Positions 1 to 6,989 of a stretch of DNA of 8,560 bases are shown piece after piece. The stretch covers positions 2,100,878-2,109,437 of the forward strand of contig CP070731.1 in the NCBI GenBank assembly GCA_020347545.1, in the 5' to 3' direction. A program made the translations under genes and the position numbers. Position 1 is the first letter of the stretch. Each line of letters starts with the position of its first letter. The stretch is from Flavobacteriaceae bacterium. Lineage in GTDB: Bacteria; Bacteroidota; Bacteroidia; Flavobacteriales; Flavobacteriaceae. The notes under the pieces were generated by a model that saw nothing but the letters and a program-made list of their open reading frames with translations, did no database searches and was not told the DNA's origin.

Positions 1-422
1 CCCTGAATCCATTGGAAAGATTCTTCATCAAGGCGATTGATCAGTTTTCTCTTTATTTTATGGAATTGGGGTATTCCTCCGTTCTGCATCATCAAAAATT
101 CCTTGTATTGAAAAGGATGGCTATTCTCAATCGAAACGCTCCCCTGTGTTGCAGCTCTGATATGGGCCAATAGACAGTTTGTCTTTATCATTGAAGCATT
201 ATAGGACAGATTCTCATCATTCCAGGCCGGGCGAATCGACCTGAACAGCGCAGGCTCTTTCCTTCTGAAATGATTATACCATCCAATTCCAAAGCCATCT
301 CCATTAACTGTCATATCTGACTCAAGAGCATGATAACTTTGCTTCATCAAGGAATTTTTAGGCTTGAGAAGCAACTCGTCCGCAAAAATTGGTTTACCGA
401 GGTAAGCGATGAATCTACACAT
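1..422 (-). CDS. Class II glutamine amidotransferase (YafJ/EgtC-like), partial
   Basis: About 140 N-terminal residues are visible; the C-terminus lies beyond the window's left edge. Translation begins MCRFIAYLG, the signature start of the stand-alone class II (Ntn-type) amidotransferases of the YafJ/EgtC/DUG3 group, in which Cys2 becomes the N-terminal nucleophile after Met removal and releases ammonia from glutamine or hydrolyses a gamma-glutamyl bond. Further motifs seen: NGDGFGIGWY (40-49), HIRAAT (87-92), NSHPFQY (100-106) and QNGGI (113-117), where N114-G115 would form the oxyanion hole. The usual HNG is QNG here. The start at 422 puts Cys at position 2 and has AGGA at suitable spacing; an in-frame ATG at 429-431 would add three residues and bury the nucleophile, so I reject it. 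The acceptor substrate is unknown. The family call is firm, the exact role is not. Confidence 0.88.
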   Translation of the reverse strand, partial: MCRFIAYLGKPIFADELLLKPKNSLMKQSYHALESDMTVNGDGFGIGWYNHFRRKEPALFRSIRPAWNDENLSYNASMIKTNCLLAHIRAATQGSVSIENSHPFQYKEFLMMQNGGIPQFHKIKRKLINRLDEESFQWIQ

Positions 423-460
423 AAAATACATCCTTTTTAAATCTGACTTTATCCCACTCT

Positions 461-495
461 TAAAGTTAGTGATTTATATCATTCAAATACTCAAA
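461..495 (-). promoter_or_regulatory. Possible Bacteroidota-type promoter for the amidotransferase gene
   Basis: On the minus strand TAACTTTA (468 down to 461) matches the Bacteroidota -7 element TAnnTTTG except at its last base. A TTTG (495 down to 492) lies 23 bp upstream; another TTTG at 487-484 is only 15 bp away. This would give a leader of roughly 30 nt before the start at 422. The spacing is at the long end of what is known for this phylum and the region is AT-rich, so this is only a candidate. Confidence 0.25.
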
Positions 496-552
496 ATATC
501 AGCCCAATTCATTGAAAATATTTCTTCACTCAGAAATAAAATTGGATTCCCG

Positions 553-569
553 ATTCAACTAAATTGAAT
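553..569. repeat. Short inverted repeat in the divergent gap (ATTCAA-N5-TTGAAT)
   Basis: Six-base arms ATTCAA (553-558) and TTGAAT (564-569) are perfectly complementary around CTAAA. It lies between the divergent amidotransferase and membrane-protein genes, where an operator could sit, but in AT-rich DNA a dyad of this size can arise by chance. No regulator is assigned. Confidence 0.3.
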
Positions 570-643
570 TTCCTGTCATCTCTCTTAGAAAAGAATTTAG
601 GGCTCTCCGTTAAACAATATGTGCAATTCATCCTTTTTGGTTT

Positions 644-658
644 GTGATTTTACATCAC
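644..658. repeat. Short inverted repeat GTGAT-N5-ATCAC upstream of the membrane-protein gene
   Basis: Perfect five-base arms GTGAT (644-648) and ATCAC (654-658) flank TTTAC, 31 bp before the ATG at 690. The half-sites recall Crp-family operators, but the spacing between TGA and TCA is N7 rather than the N6 of Crp sites, so the resemblance may be accidental. It could also form a small leader hairpin. Confidence 0.3.
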
Positions 659-661
659 TTG

Positions 662-693
662 TCATATCTTGAATGCAATTAGTCATGATATGA
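662..693 (+). promoter_or_regulatory. Possible leader hairpin covering the start codon of the membrane-protein gene
   Basis: TCATATC (662-668) and GATATGA (687-693) are perfect complements separated by 18 nt, and the stem can extend outward through a G-U and two U-A pairs (659-661 with 694-696). The right arm contains the proposed ATG (690-692), so if the pairing forms in mRNA it would occlude initiation. Its effect is inferred from sequence only; the stem is AT-rich and the loop is large, so stability is doubtful. Confidence 0.3.
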
Positions 694-1406
694 TAAAGTG
701 GATAATCATCATTAATCAATTACTAATTCAAAAAACTACAGACCTCAAGCCCAATCATGATATTGTTGTGCTTAAATCTGAAACTCTAACCGAATTGGTA
801 ACTATTGCTCTATTGTCAATCACAACATTGCTGGTGGTTCTGACACCTCTATTTATTATTTATTTATGGATCATCTATTCCAAGATTTATGTCAATAAAT
901 ATCGCAGAATATTCAGTGTCAAAAAATGGATTCTCGGAAAAAGCAATCTTGACAAGCATGGACTAAATGATAAACTGCTTTCTTCTTATCGAAGAGATTA
1001 TGCCCTGATGGTAGGGTTTGGATTATCATTCGTTGCATATGTAATGTCCTCCCTGCGATTTATCCATTCAAAATTTGCATCATTGTCGCAAGGCTTAAAA
1101 GAATACTTTGAATTTCCTTTTGTCGTAATTGATGAATTGGGGTTTATAGAGACTCGGGCTGACTCAATGTTGAATTTCGAAGAATTCTGGAGCCACATGC
1201 TTCTGATCGTAGTGATCTCAGGTTTATTTTTTCTAACCGGTTACTTAATTGGCTCCTTGATTGTAGATATTCGATTAAGTCGCGCGAAGAAACGTTCGGA
1301 AAAAACCCTAAAACAAATAAAATTAGTAAAGGAAAGTTTTGAATTAATTACTGCAAAAAAAAAACAGATTTTGAAGAAGGAACTTGAAAATGCAGACTTT
1401 TTCTGA
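690..1406 (+). CDS. Hypothetical three-helix integral membrane protein
   Basis: This 238-residue protein is not one I recognise. Three strongly hydrophobic stretches are visible: about residues 36-67 (long, rich in L/I/V/T), 104-122 (YALMVGFGLSFVAYVMSSL) and 169-193 (HMLLIVVISGLFFLTGYLIG region). The loop between helices 1 and 2 is basic, the loop between 2 and 3 is more acidic, and the tail from about 194 is a highly charged Lys/Glu-rich helix that could form a coiled coil. By the positive-inside rule the tail and first loop would be cytoplasmic. I chose the ATG at 690; an in-frame TTG at 669 would add seven residues, and neither has a Shine-Dalgarno sequence. Codon use resembles the neighbours. 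A ten-A run (1355-1364) lies in the tail. No catalytic motif or signal peptide is seen, so no function is assigned. Confidence 0.7.
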   Translation: MIKWIIIINQLLIQKTTDLKPNHDIVVLKSETLTELVTIALLSITTLLVVLTPLFIIYLWIIYSKIYVNKYRRIFSVKKWILGKSNLDKHGLNDKLLSSYRRDYALMVGFGLSFVAYVMSSLRFIHSKFASLSQGLKEYFEFPFVVIDELGFIETRADSMLNFEEFWSHMLLIVVISGLFFLTGYLIGSLIVDIRLSRAKKRSEKTLKQIKLVKESFELITAKKKQILKKELENADFF

Positions 1407-1488
1407 AGGTTTCTCTGTCCTCGAAATTTTCTTAGCCAATTAAAAAACACCCCTTATAAATTCAACTTTGCTATTTTCGTTTATAATT

Positions 1489-1503
1489 TCGGTTACAAAC
1501 CGA
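1489..1503. repeat. Short inverted repeat TCGGTT-ACA-AACCGA upstream of the AsmA-like gene
   Basis: Six-base perfect arms (1489-1494 and 1498-1503) around a three-base centre lie in the 178-bp gap before the AsmA-like gene, about 80 bp from its ATG. It directly follows a TATAATTT stretch (1482-1489) that could be a -10-like element, which would place the dyad near a transcription start, as an operator or leader hairpin. A second weak dyad, GAGGG (1536-1540) with CCCTC (1554-1558), follows. No clear terminator for the preceding gene is visible. Confidence 0.3.
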
Positions 1504-1584
1504 TATTACTTATGACCTAAATAATTCTTATTTTAGAGGGAGCAAAAAATACGCCCTCAATTCTGATTTCAAATTTATAACCCT

Positions 1585-4500
1585 ATGAAACAATGGATTA
1601 TTAAAATTTCCAAGTTTGTTGGGATCACCGTTGTTTCGATTATTTTTTTAATCGCTGTAGCAATTGGTGTCGTATTTCAATTTGTTCTGACTCCCGATAA
1701 AATAACCCCTAAAGTTGTTGCCGCAATTAATAAGAATCTCGATGCTGAACTGAGCATAGATGCCATTGAGCTTACTTTTTTTAAAACCTTCCCCAGTTTT
1801 AAGCTTGAGCTTGAAAATGGTTTTATTCAAACAAACACTCCTTTTCCAATTGAAGAGGGTGCATCCGTAAATGATACCCTGATTAAATTTGATTACGGAG
1901 TAATGAGTGTTAATCCGATTGCATTTTTAAAAGATAAAATCAAGATCAATAAATTTTCTTTTGAAAACCCGTCAATAAACGCTTATGTTTCTCCGGATGG
2001 AGAGGTAAACTGGAATATACTTAAACCAGCTGACCTCAAATCTGAAGACAGCATCCCGCAACACGAAAAACCGGATGAAAAATTCGATGCAACAATTGAT
2101 ATTGAGGAAATTTCTATAATTAACGGGAAACTCGTCTTTGACGACCGCTACAGTGAAAATTATATCACCGTAGAAGGTTTCGATATGGATCTGTCCGCTG
2201 AATACAGTAATACGGAAATCGTTTTTAATCTAGAAACTCAGAGTGATAATGTCATATTGAGAAAGAAAGGAAATACGTATACCAATCAGTTAACTATGCT
2301 GATCAATACTGATTTCCATGTAAACAGAAAAACGAGGCTTATCAATGTAAAAAATGCAATCGTAGGAATAAATGATATTGAATTTGCCGCCCATGGATCT
2401 CTCAGTCCTGACGGGCAAAAAAAACAGATCGATGTGGACATTGAACTTGAACTGAAGGTGCCTTCTTTATCAACAATCGTTGATCTGATCCCCGAATCGT
2501 TATTTGAAAAATCAAAAAATTATGAGGCTGGCGGAGACGTCTCCATATTCGCGGATGTTAATGGAATCTATAGAAAAGGGCAAACACCTTCTGTTACAAC
2601 ATCTTTTAAAGTCAATAACGGATCCCTGGCCTACAGTGATAAACCAAATAAAATTGATTTGCTGGAAGTTGATGCTGAAATATACATCTCTCCTCAAATC
2701 CATACTGGTTCTCACGTTAAAATTAATCAGTTTCTCTTAAAAGGAGTTGGTACTGAGATTAATATTGGCGGAACCGGAGTTAATCTCTTTCAGGATGCAG
2801 ATCTTGATTTATCAGCAACTGGAAAAATCGATTTTGAATCTTTAGAAAAAAGCCTTCCGTTAAAAAAGAGCCTAAATTTGGAAGGGTCAGGTGATATTAA
2901 TCTGGAGGCTTCCTTTAATTTAAATGATATCAAAAATCAGGATTACGGGAAACTAGAACTTCTCGGATCCTTAAATATGGATCGAATAATCTTTCACAAT
3001 GAAACGGATAGTCTGTTATTTAAATTGGATCAGGCTTCAATTCATGTCCAGCAGGACCAGAACAGTACACTCCTTACCGAAGCCAGTAGCAAAGTCAGAG
3101 CCGGGGAAATTATCATAAAGAATCTTGAATTTAAAGACAGATCGAACTCCTCCGGAAATCTTGATCATCTTGATATTAAATTCGCAACAACTCCTCTTAG
3201 AGATTCCACTAAAATAGCCACAATGCGATCAAGGGTTCTTATCGAAAATGGCAGGTTCAATCTTGGTGACACGCTTATGGCAAAACTAAAGTATGTTAAG
3301 GCTAATATTGATCTCGAGCCGGATTCAGAAAACCCCAGAACACCATTTGTATTCTCAGAATTCGAAATTGATTCAACAGGAATAAAATCAAAAGGAAGAT
3401 TCTTTGCCATAATAGAAGGGGCCTATCGGCTCAAATCCACAAAACAAGGTAATAAATGGCCCATGTCAGGCCATATTACCTTTAATGAACTTTTTGGTTA
3501 CACCCCTGAGTTTCCTTTATTGCTCAAGATGCCAAAAACAAAATTTAGCTTTAATCCTGGTGTGATCAGCCTCGATCATGCAAAACTTAAAATCGGTAAT
3601 TCAGATATTGAAGCCACTGGCAAACTATATGAATTCGGGGATGCGTTTTTCAACAATCAACTCTTAAAAGGTGAGCTACAAGTTAGTTCAGATCTTCTTA
3701 ATATCAATGAAATCGTCCAGGCCATTAATGAAGGAGAAAAATCAGGCCAAGCAGAGCCTGAAGAAATTGTTGTGGCAAGTCTCGAAAAGGAAACCAAGGT
3801 CGAACAACCCAAATCCTTTGTTGTACCTGAGAAACTTGACCTTAGCCTGAAAAGTAATTTTAAAAAAGTTATATATAAGAACTTTAACATCGATGACCTC
3901 TACGGAGTGATCACGATTAAAGATCAGAAAATTGACCTGTCAAATCTGCAAATGACAACTATGGCAGCTAAAATGACGACTTCCGCGGCCTATGAATCGA
4001 AAACCAAAGGTGTTGCCGATTTGGATTTTGATTTTAAAATATTTGATATCGATCTTTCAAAACTGACTGAATTGTTGCCTGTCCTGGACACCTTGTTACC
4101 CATGGTCGATTCCTTTGAAGGTAAAGTCAACGCCAGAATGAAAGGTAATTCCACAATCGATAAAAATCTGGATATGAATGCCGCTTCAGTTGACGCCATT
4201 GCACATGTATCAGGAACGGATCTGGTGATTCTCAGTGGTAAGACTTTCGAAAAAATGGCAAAAATGCTATTCTTCAAGAATAAAGAAAAGAACATCATTG
4301 ATAAATTGGAATTTGCTATGATCTTTCAGGATGAACAGATAGAAATTTTTCCTTCAGTAGTAACTGTTGACAGGTATAAGGTGGCCATTGGAGGTCATCA
4401 CAATCTCGATCTGACATACAACTATCACGTGTCGATTTTAAAATCCCCGATGCCATTTAAAGCGGGATTGGACCTGAAGGGCACCGAAGAGGACATGGAC

Positions 4501-4620
4501 TTTAAAATCACCAAGGCCAAATACAAGTATTTGTTTTCCACAAAAGAAAGACAAAGAAAAAAAGCGGACAGCACGCTTATTAGAAGAAAGAATGAAGTGA
4601 TTCAAAGCCTTCCGTTTTAA
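1585..4620 (+). CDS. AsmA family protein (large inner-membrane-anchored envelope protein)
   Basis: This 1011-residue protein has the architecture of Bacteroidota AsmA-like proteins. A short basic N-terminus is followed by one uncleaved membrane segment (about 12-36), then the typical opening (TPDKITPKVVAAINKNLDAE and TFFKTFPSFKLELENG, about 37-80), long beta-rich repeats of the AsmA/TamB/YhdP superfamily, and a charged low-complexity linker near 715-760 (EGEKSGQAEPEEIV). The AsmA C-terminal region (about 845-985) includes KVNARMKG and GTDLVILSGKTFEKMAKML, and the protein ends in a basic tail. Family members are thought to span the periplasm and help move phospholipid or maintain the outer membrane; assigning that role here is by family only. 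The ATG at 1585 gives the complete anchor. It is probably monocistronic: 178 bp separate it from the preceding gene and the next gene converges 29 bp away. Confidence 0.85.
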   Translation: MKQWIIKISKFVGITVVSIIFLIAVAIGVVFQFVLTPDKITPKVVAAINKNLDAELSIDAIELTFFKTFPSFKLELENGFIQTNTPFPIEEGASVNDTLIKFDYGVMSVNPIAFLKDKIKINKFSFENPSINAYVSPDGEVNWNILKPADLKSEDSIPQHEKPDEKFDATIDIEEISIINGKLVFDDRYSENYITVEGFDMDLSAEYSNTEIVFNLETQSDNVILRKKGNTYTNQLTMLINTDFHVNRKTRLINVKNAIVGINDIEFAAHGSLSPDGQKKQIDVDIELELKVPSLSTIVDLIPESLFEKSKNYEAGGDVSIFADVNGIYRKGQTPSVTTSFKVNNGSLAYSDKPNKIDLLEVDAEIYISPQIHTGSHVKINQFLLKGVGTEINIGGTGVNLFQDADLDLSATGKIDFESLEKSLPLKKSLNLEGSGDINLEASFNLNDIKNQDYGKLELLGSLNMDRIIFHNETDSLLFKLDQASIHVQQDQNSTLLTEASSKVRAGEIIIKNLEFKDRSNSSGNLDHLDIKFATTPLRDSTKIATMRSRVLIENGRFNLGDTLMAKLKYVKANIDLEPDSENPRTPFVFSEFEIDSTGIKSKGRFFAIIEGAYRLKSTKQGNKWPMSGHITFNELFGYTPEFPLLLKMPKTKFSFNPGVISLDHAKLKIGNSDIEATGKLYEFGDAFFNNQLLKGELQVSSDLLNINEIVQAINEGEKSGQAEPEEIVVASLEKETKVEQPKSFVVPEKLDLSLKSNFKKVIYKNFNIDDLYGVITIKDQKIDLSNLQMTTMAAKMTTSAAYESKTKGVADLDFDFKIFDIDLSKLTELLPVLDTLLPMVDSFEGKVNARMKGNSTIDKNLDMNAASVDAIAHVSGTDLVILSGKTFEKMAKMLFFKNKEKNIIDKLEFAMIFQDEQIEIFPSVVTVDRYKVAIGGHHNLDLTYNYHVSILKSPMPFKAGLDLKGTEEDMDFKITKAKYKYLFSTKERQRKKADSTLIRRKNEVIQSLPF

Positions 4621-4649
4621 ATATGAATTGCCCGAAAAAAAAGTACAAA

Positions 4650-5105
4650 TCAGCTATTGGTCATTTCCTTTATGCATCCTTTAGGATTCGAATATTTCTC
4701 AGGGAAAATATAAACATCGCAAATGCGGCAATCCTCATTTTGGCAGACAGGTCCTTTTTTAGAAGCCATCCAGCATGGTTCCATAATCGAATGATAAGCA
4801 TCACACTGATATCTTTGATCCAGGTCACAGGATTTAATAGCCCAACATGGGACAACAGATAAAAGTGCATTAATCCCTGCGATATTGAGCCCTTGATCTT
4901 TCAAATATTTCTTGATACTTTTTATTTTGAGAACATCAATCCTTGAAAAAAGATGTCTCTTTTTGGCTGTCTTAAAAGGTATTATCAATCCTTTGTCAAT
5001 ATATTGTCTTATGGAATGAGCCGGTGTTTCAGATAATTTGGAGGCAACGGCCAAGGTATAAAGCGGGTCGGTTATTTTGAAGGAGTTGTTATTATTCATG
5101 GTCAT
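4650..5105 (-). CDS. MerR-family transcriptional regulator with Cys-rich C-terminal region
   Basis: A 151-residue protein. Residues 16-42 (YTLAVASKLSETPAHSIRQY and following) form a MerR-type winged helix-turn-helix, closest in style to HspR/GlnR regulators, and KRHLFSRIDVLKIKSIKKYL (49-68) continues the wing and helix region. Instead of a long dimerisation helix, the C-terminal half has eight cysteines: C87, C93, C101, C111, C121, C126, C129 and C144. They include a repeated PCW motif (VPCWAIKSC and EPCWMASKK) and a compact CQNEDCRIC cluster. This spacing suggests a bound metal or Fe-S cluster, hence a redox- or metal-sensing role; that is inference. The gene starts 38 bp after the oxidoreductase stop on the same strand, so the two are probably cotranscribed. 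The ATG at 5103-5105 is used; a second in-frame ATG is two codons later. It ends 29 bp from the convergent AsmA-like gene. Confidence 0.85.
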   Translation of the reverse strand: MTMNNNNSFKITDPLYTLAVASKLSETPAHSIRQYIDKGLIIPFKTAKKRHLFSRIDVLKIKSIKKYLKDQGLNIAGINALLSVVPCWAIKSCDLDQRYQCDAYHSIMEPCWMASKKGPVCQNEDCRICDVYIFPEKYSNPKGCIKEMTNS

Positions 5106-5143
5106 CCAAATTTTCTTTGCTGATTCTTTAATATTTCTCTGAG

Positions 5144-6847
5144 TTATAATTTCTTATTCGCTTCCCTGAGTCGATGTGATATTTTTTCCAACAACCTATA
5201 GGCAAGGGAAGCATCATTTTGAATCGATTCGTAAAAATTTTTTTTATCAATTGTTAGTATCTGTGCTTCTCCCAATGCTCTTACTGTACAGGATCTTACA
5301 TCGCTTTCAAAGAGCCCCATTTCTCCAAAAAATTCAGATTTTCCAAGCTCAGCTATTTTTACCTCCTCATTATTGTTTTCCAGAACAACCTCAACCCTGC
5401 CCTCCTGTATTACATACAAACAATCTCCTAAGCTACCTTGTTTAATAATTACTTCTCCATTTCCATAGAGATGACCAATTCCATTCGAGTTGGTTTTCTG
5501 ATGCAATTCTTTAGGAAAGACCACCGAAGAAAAAATATTTCTGATATAAGCGAAAAATAGGGACAAACTCAGGAATCTTTTGAAAATATTTCTATATCCC
5601 TCACTGCCCGTAAAGACATCCCATAACGCCAAGCTCATATGAAATTTACTGCGGTCACTGTTTTGCTCTTTTATTACGGTTCTCAACAGACCTTTTTTCA
5701 ATAAGGAGTTCTTCTGAATCATCCTCGTGATAAAAAAGATAAACTTACCTACCCGATTATCACGATCCAGGTCCTTGCAAACAGGTGCGTAAACAGATTC
5801 CAGGCTCCTCTTATCTATCCCTTCAAATACCGCAGCTTTAGCTGCTGCTCGTCCTGTAATATAAGCTGCTCCTATTCCATTTTTATAAAGTTTTGAAGAT
5901 GCAGAGTCTCCAATCAATACAACTCGATCAGAATAAGGAGACATAGCTTCTTTAATATTTATAAAAGGAAAACATTTACAAAGTAATGAATACTTCAAAA
6001 CCATTGAATCCGGAAAAAGGGTTTTGACCTTCTCTTCATCCAAAAACCGATGGACAACCTCCTCGTTTATATCATTACCGAGTAATACCAGGGTCACAAA
6101 GTTTTCCTTCGGAATCAAAGCACCAAAAGTAACCTTGGGTACATCAAGCAGGAAAACATGCATTGAACTGCCAAAATGGGAACTTATATCCTCTTTTTTC
6201 ATTGAAATTTCTCCTATGTAAGCGCGCGTCATCTTAGGTGGTTCAAATTCAGGACAAATCTCCTTAAACATATTCAAACTTTTTTTTCCCAGTCCTACAC
6301 CACCTACAACAAAGTCGTACTCTTTGGTATCTTTTTCTAATTTGACTAAAACACCATTCTCTCCCCTTTCTAGTCCTGAAACCCTCTTGCGAATAATATT
6401 TGCCCCTTTTTTTTCACAAAGGCCGAGCAAATAATTATCAAAACTTCTTCCAGGTTGGCCTGTACAACCTTTGGGGCCGCAGCCTCTGAAAACTGAAACA
6501 ATTCGATGTTCCTGGCTAGGCGTTTGAATAATCGCTTTTCCGTGCTCAATATGAAGTGTATATGAATTGATACTTTTTTGAATAACCTGCTTTGGAATAA
6601 GGATACCATCAACAGATAACTTCTGGACCAAAGATTCTGATATAATACCTCCACAATGATTGCATCCACCCGCCCCTATTTTACCAAAATTCTTGGCTTC
6701 ATAAACGTCGATTGTTATTTGAATACCCAATCTTTGGGCAAATCCTAAGGCGTAATAAGTAAAGAAGCTTCCTGCAGGTCCACCTCCTATAACGGCAATA
6801 TTTGAACCATCTTCTAATTCTATTTTATTGATAGATTGATGCTTCAT
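5144..6847 (-). CDS. FAD-dependent oxidoreductase (geranylgeranyl-reductase-like) fused to a cyclic-nucleotide-binding domain
   Basis: 567 residues in two parts. The N-terminal flavoprotein (about 15-350) has a Rossmann FAD motif, IAVIGGGPAGS (17-27), with acidic E50 closing strand 2, and the C-terminal FAD motif VVLIGDSASS (309-318) followed by GIGAAYITGRAAA, as in geranylgeranyl reductases and related group A flavoproteins. Where such proteins usually have GADG this one has GGVG (182-185). Two cysteine pairs stand out: GCNHCGG (61-67) and GCGPKGC (122-128). A hydrophobic linker (425-444) may touch the membrane. The C-terminal part (about 455-560) is a cNMP-binding (CAP_ED) fold, with GSLGDCLYVIQEGRVEVV and a phosphate-cassette-like FGEMGLFESDVRSCTV (507-522). 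Substrate and ligand are unknown; by family it would reduce or oxidise a lipid or quinone-like compound. It is first in a probable operon with the Cys-rich MerR gene. No clear Shine-Dalgarno is seen at 6847. Confidence 0.85.
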   Translation of the reverse strand: MKHQSINKIELEDGSNIAVIGGGPAGSFFTYYALGFAQRLGIQITIDVYEAKNFGKIGAGGCNHCGGIISESLVQKLSVDGILIPKQVIQKSINSYTLHIEHGKAIIQTPSQEHRIVSVFRGCGPKGCTGQPGRSFDNYLLGLCEKKGANIIRKRVSGLERGENGVLVKLEKDTKEYDFVVGGVGLGKKSLNMFKEICPEFEPPKMTRAYIGEISMKKEDISSHFGSSMHVFLLDVPKVTFGALIPKENFVTLVLLGNDINEEVVHRFLDEEKVKTLFPDSMVLKYSLLCKCFPFINIKEAMSPYSDRVVLIGDSASSKLYKNGIGAAYITGRAAAKAAVFEGIDKRSLESVYAPVCKDLDRDNRVGKFIFFITRMIQKNSLLKKGLLRTVIKEQNSDRSKFHMSLALWDVFTGSEGYRNIFKRFLSLSLFFAYIRNIFSSVVFPKELHQKTNSNGIGHLYGNGEVIIKQGSLGDCLYVIQEGRVEVVLENNNEEVKIAELGKSEFFGEMGLFESDVRSCTVRALGEAQILTIDKKNFYESIQNDASLAYRLLEKISHRLREANKKL

Positions 6848-6924
6848 ACGGACAGGTTAAGAAAAATAAAGACCAATCAACTCATTGAATTTTTAAGAGC
6901 GGCAATTCTTGGGTTGACCGTTTA

Positions 6925-6954
6925 AAAAATCTGTATTGGAGAGTACAGATTTTT
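6925..6954. repeat. Perfect 11-bp inverted repeat (hairpin or operator) upstream of the oxidoreductase
   Basis: AAAAATCTGTA (6925-6935) and TACAGATTTTT (6944-6954) are exact complements around the 8-nt centre TTGGAGAG. It lies 78 bp upstream of the oxidoreductase start. The A-rich/T-rich ends give it the outline of a bidirectional terminator or an attenuator, but only two GC pairs are in the stem, so it may instead be a protein-binding dyad. It is the longest non-trivial dyad I found in the window. Confidence 0.6.
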
Positions 6955-6961
6955 CACCATT

Positions 6962-6989
6962 AAAATTAAAGTAGAACATTTTTAATTTT
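6962..6989. repeat. AT-only 9-bp inverted repeat overlapping the Crp-like palindrome
   Basis: AAAATTAAA (6962-6970) pairs perfectly with TTTAATTTT (6981-6989) across GTAGAACATT. All arm bases are A or T, so chance is a real possibility. Its right arm shares 6987-6989 with the next palindrome, so as RNA structures the two could not both form fully. Confidence 0.3.

Noticed and set aside
3990..4298. 102-codon minus-strand ORF inside the AsmA-like gene
   Set aside because: It is wholly antisense to a well-supported coding region and its translation has no recognisable domain. The same applies to the minus-strand ORFs at 1648-1830, 2512-2715, 3165-3410 and 3657-3890, and to the plus-strand ORF at 2504-2740.
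4621..4649. Possible bidirectional terminator between the convergent AsmA-like and MerR genes
   Set aside because: There is an eight-A run (4635-4642), U-rich on the MerR transcript, but no stem precedes it in either direction.
4623..4862. 79-codon plus-strand ORF after the AsmA-like gene
   Set aside because: It overlaps the MerR gene antisense. The MerR frame has a clear HTH and ordered cysteine motifs, while this frame has no family features.
5176..5445. 89-codon plus-strand ORF antisense to the oxidoreductase, and similar ones at 6024-6221 (+) and 6370-6669 (-)
   Set aside because: They lie within the oxidoreductase, whose own frame shows FAD and cNMP-binding motifs throughout.
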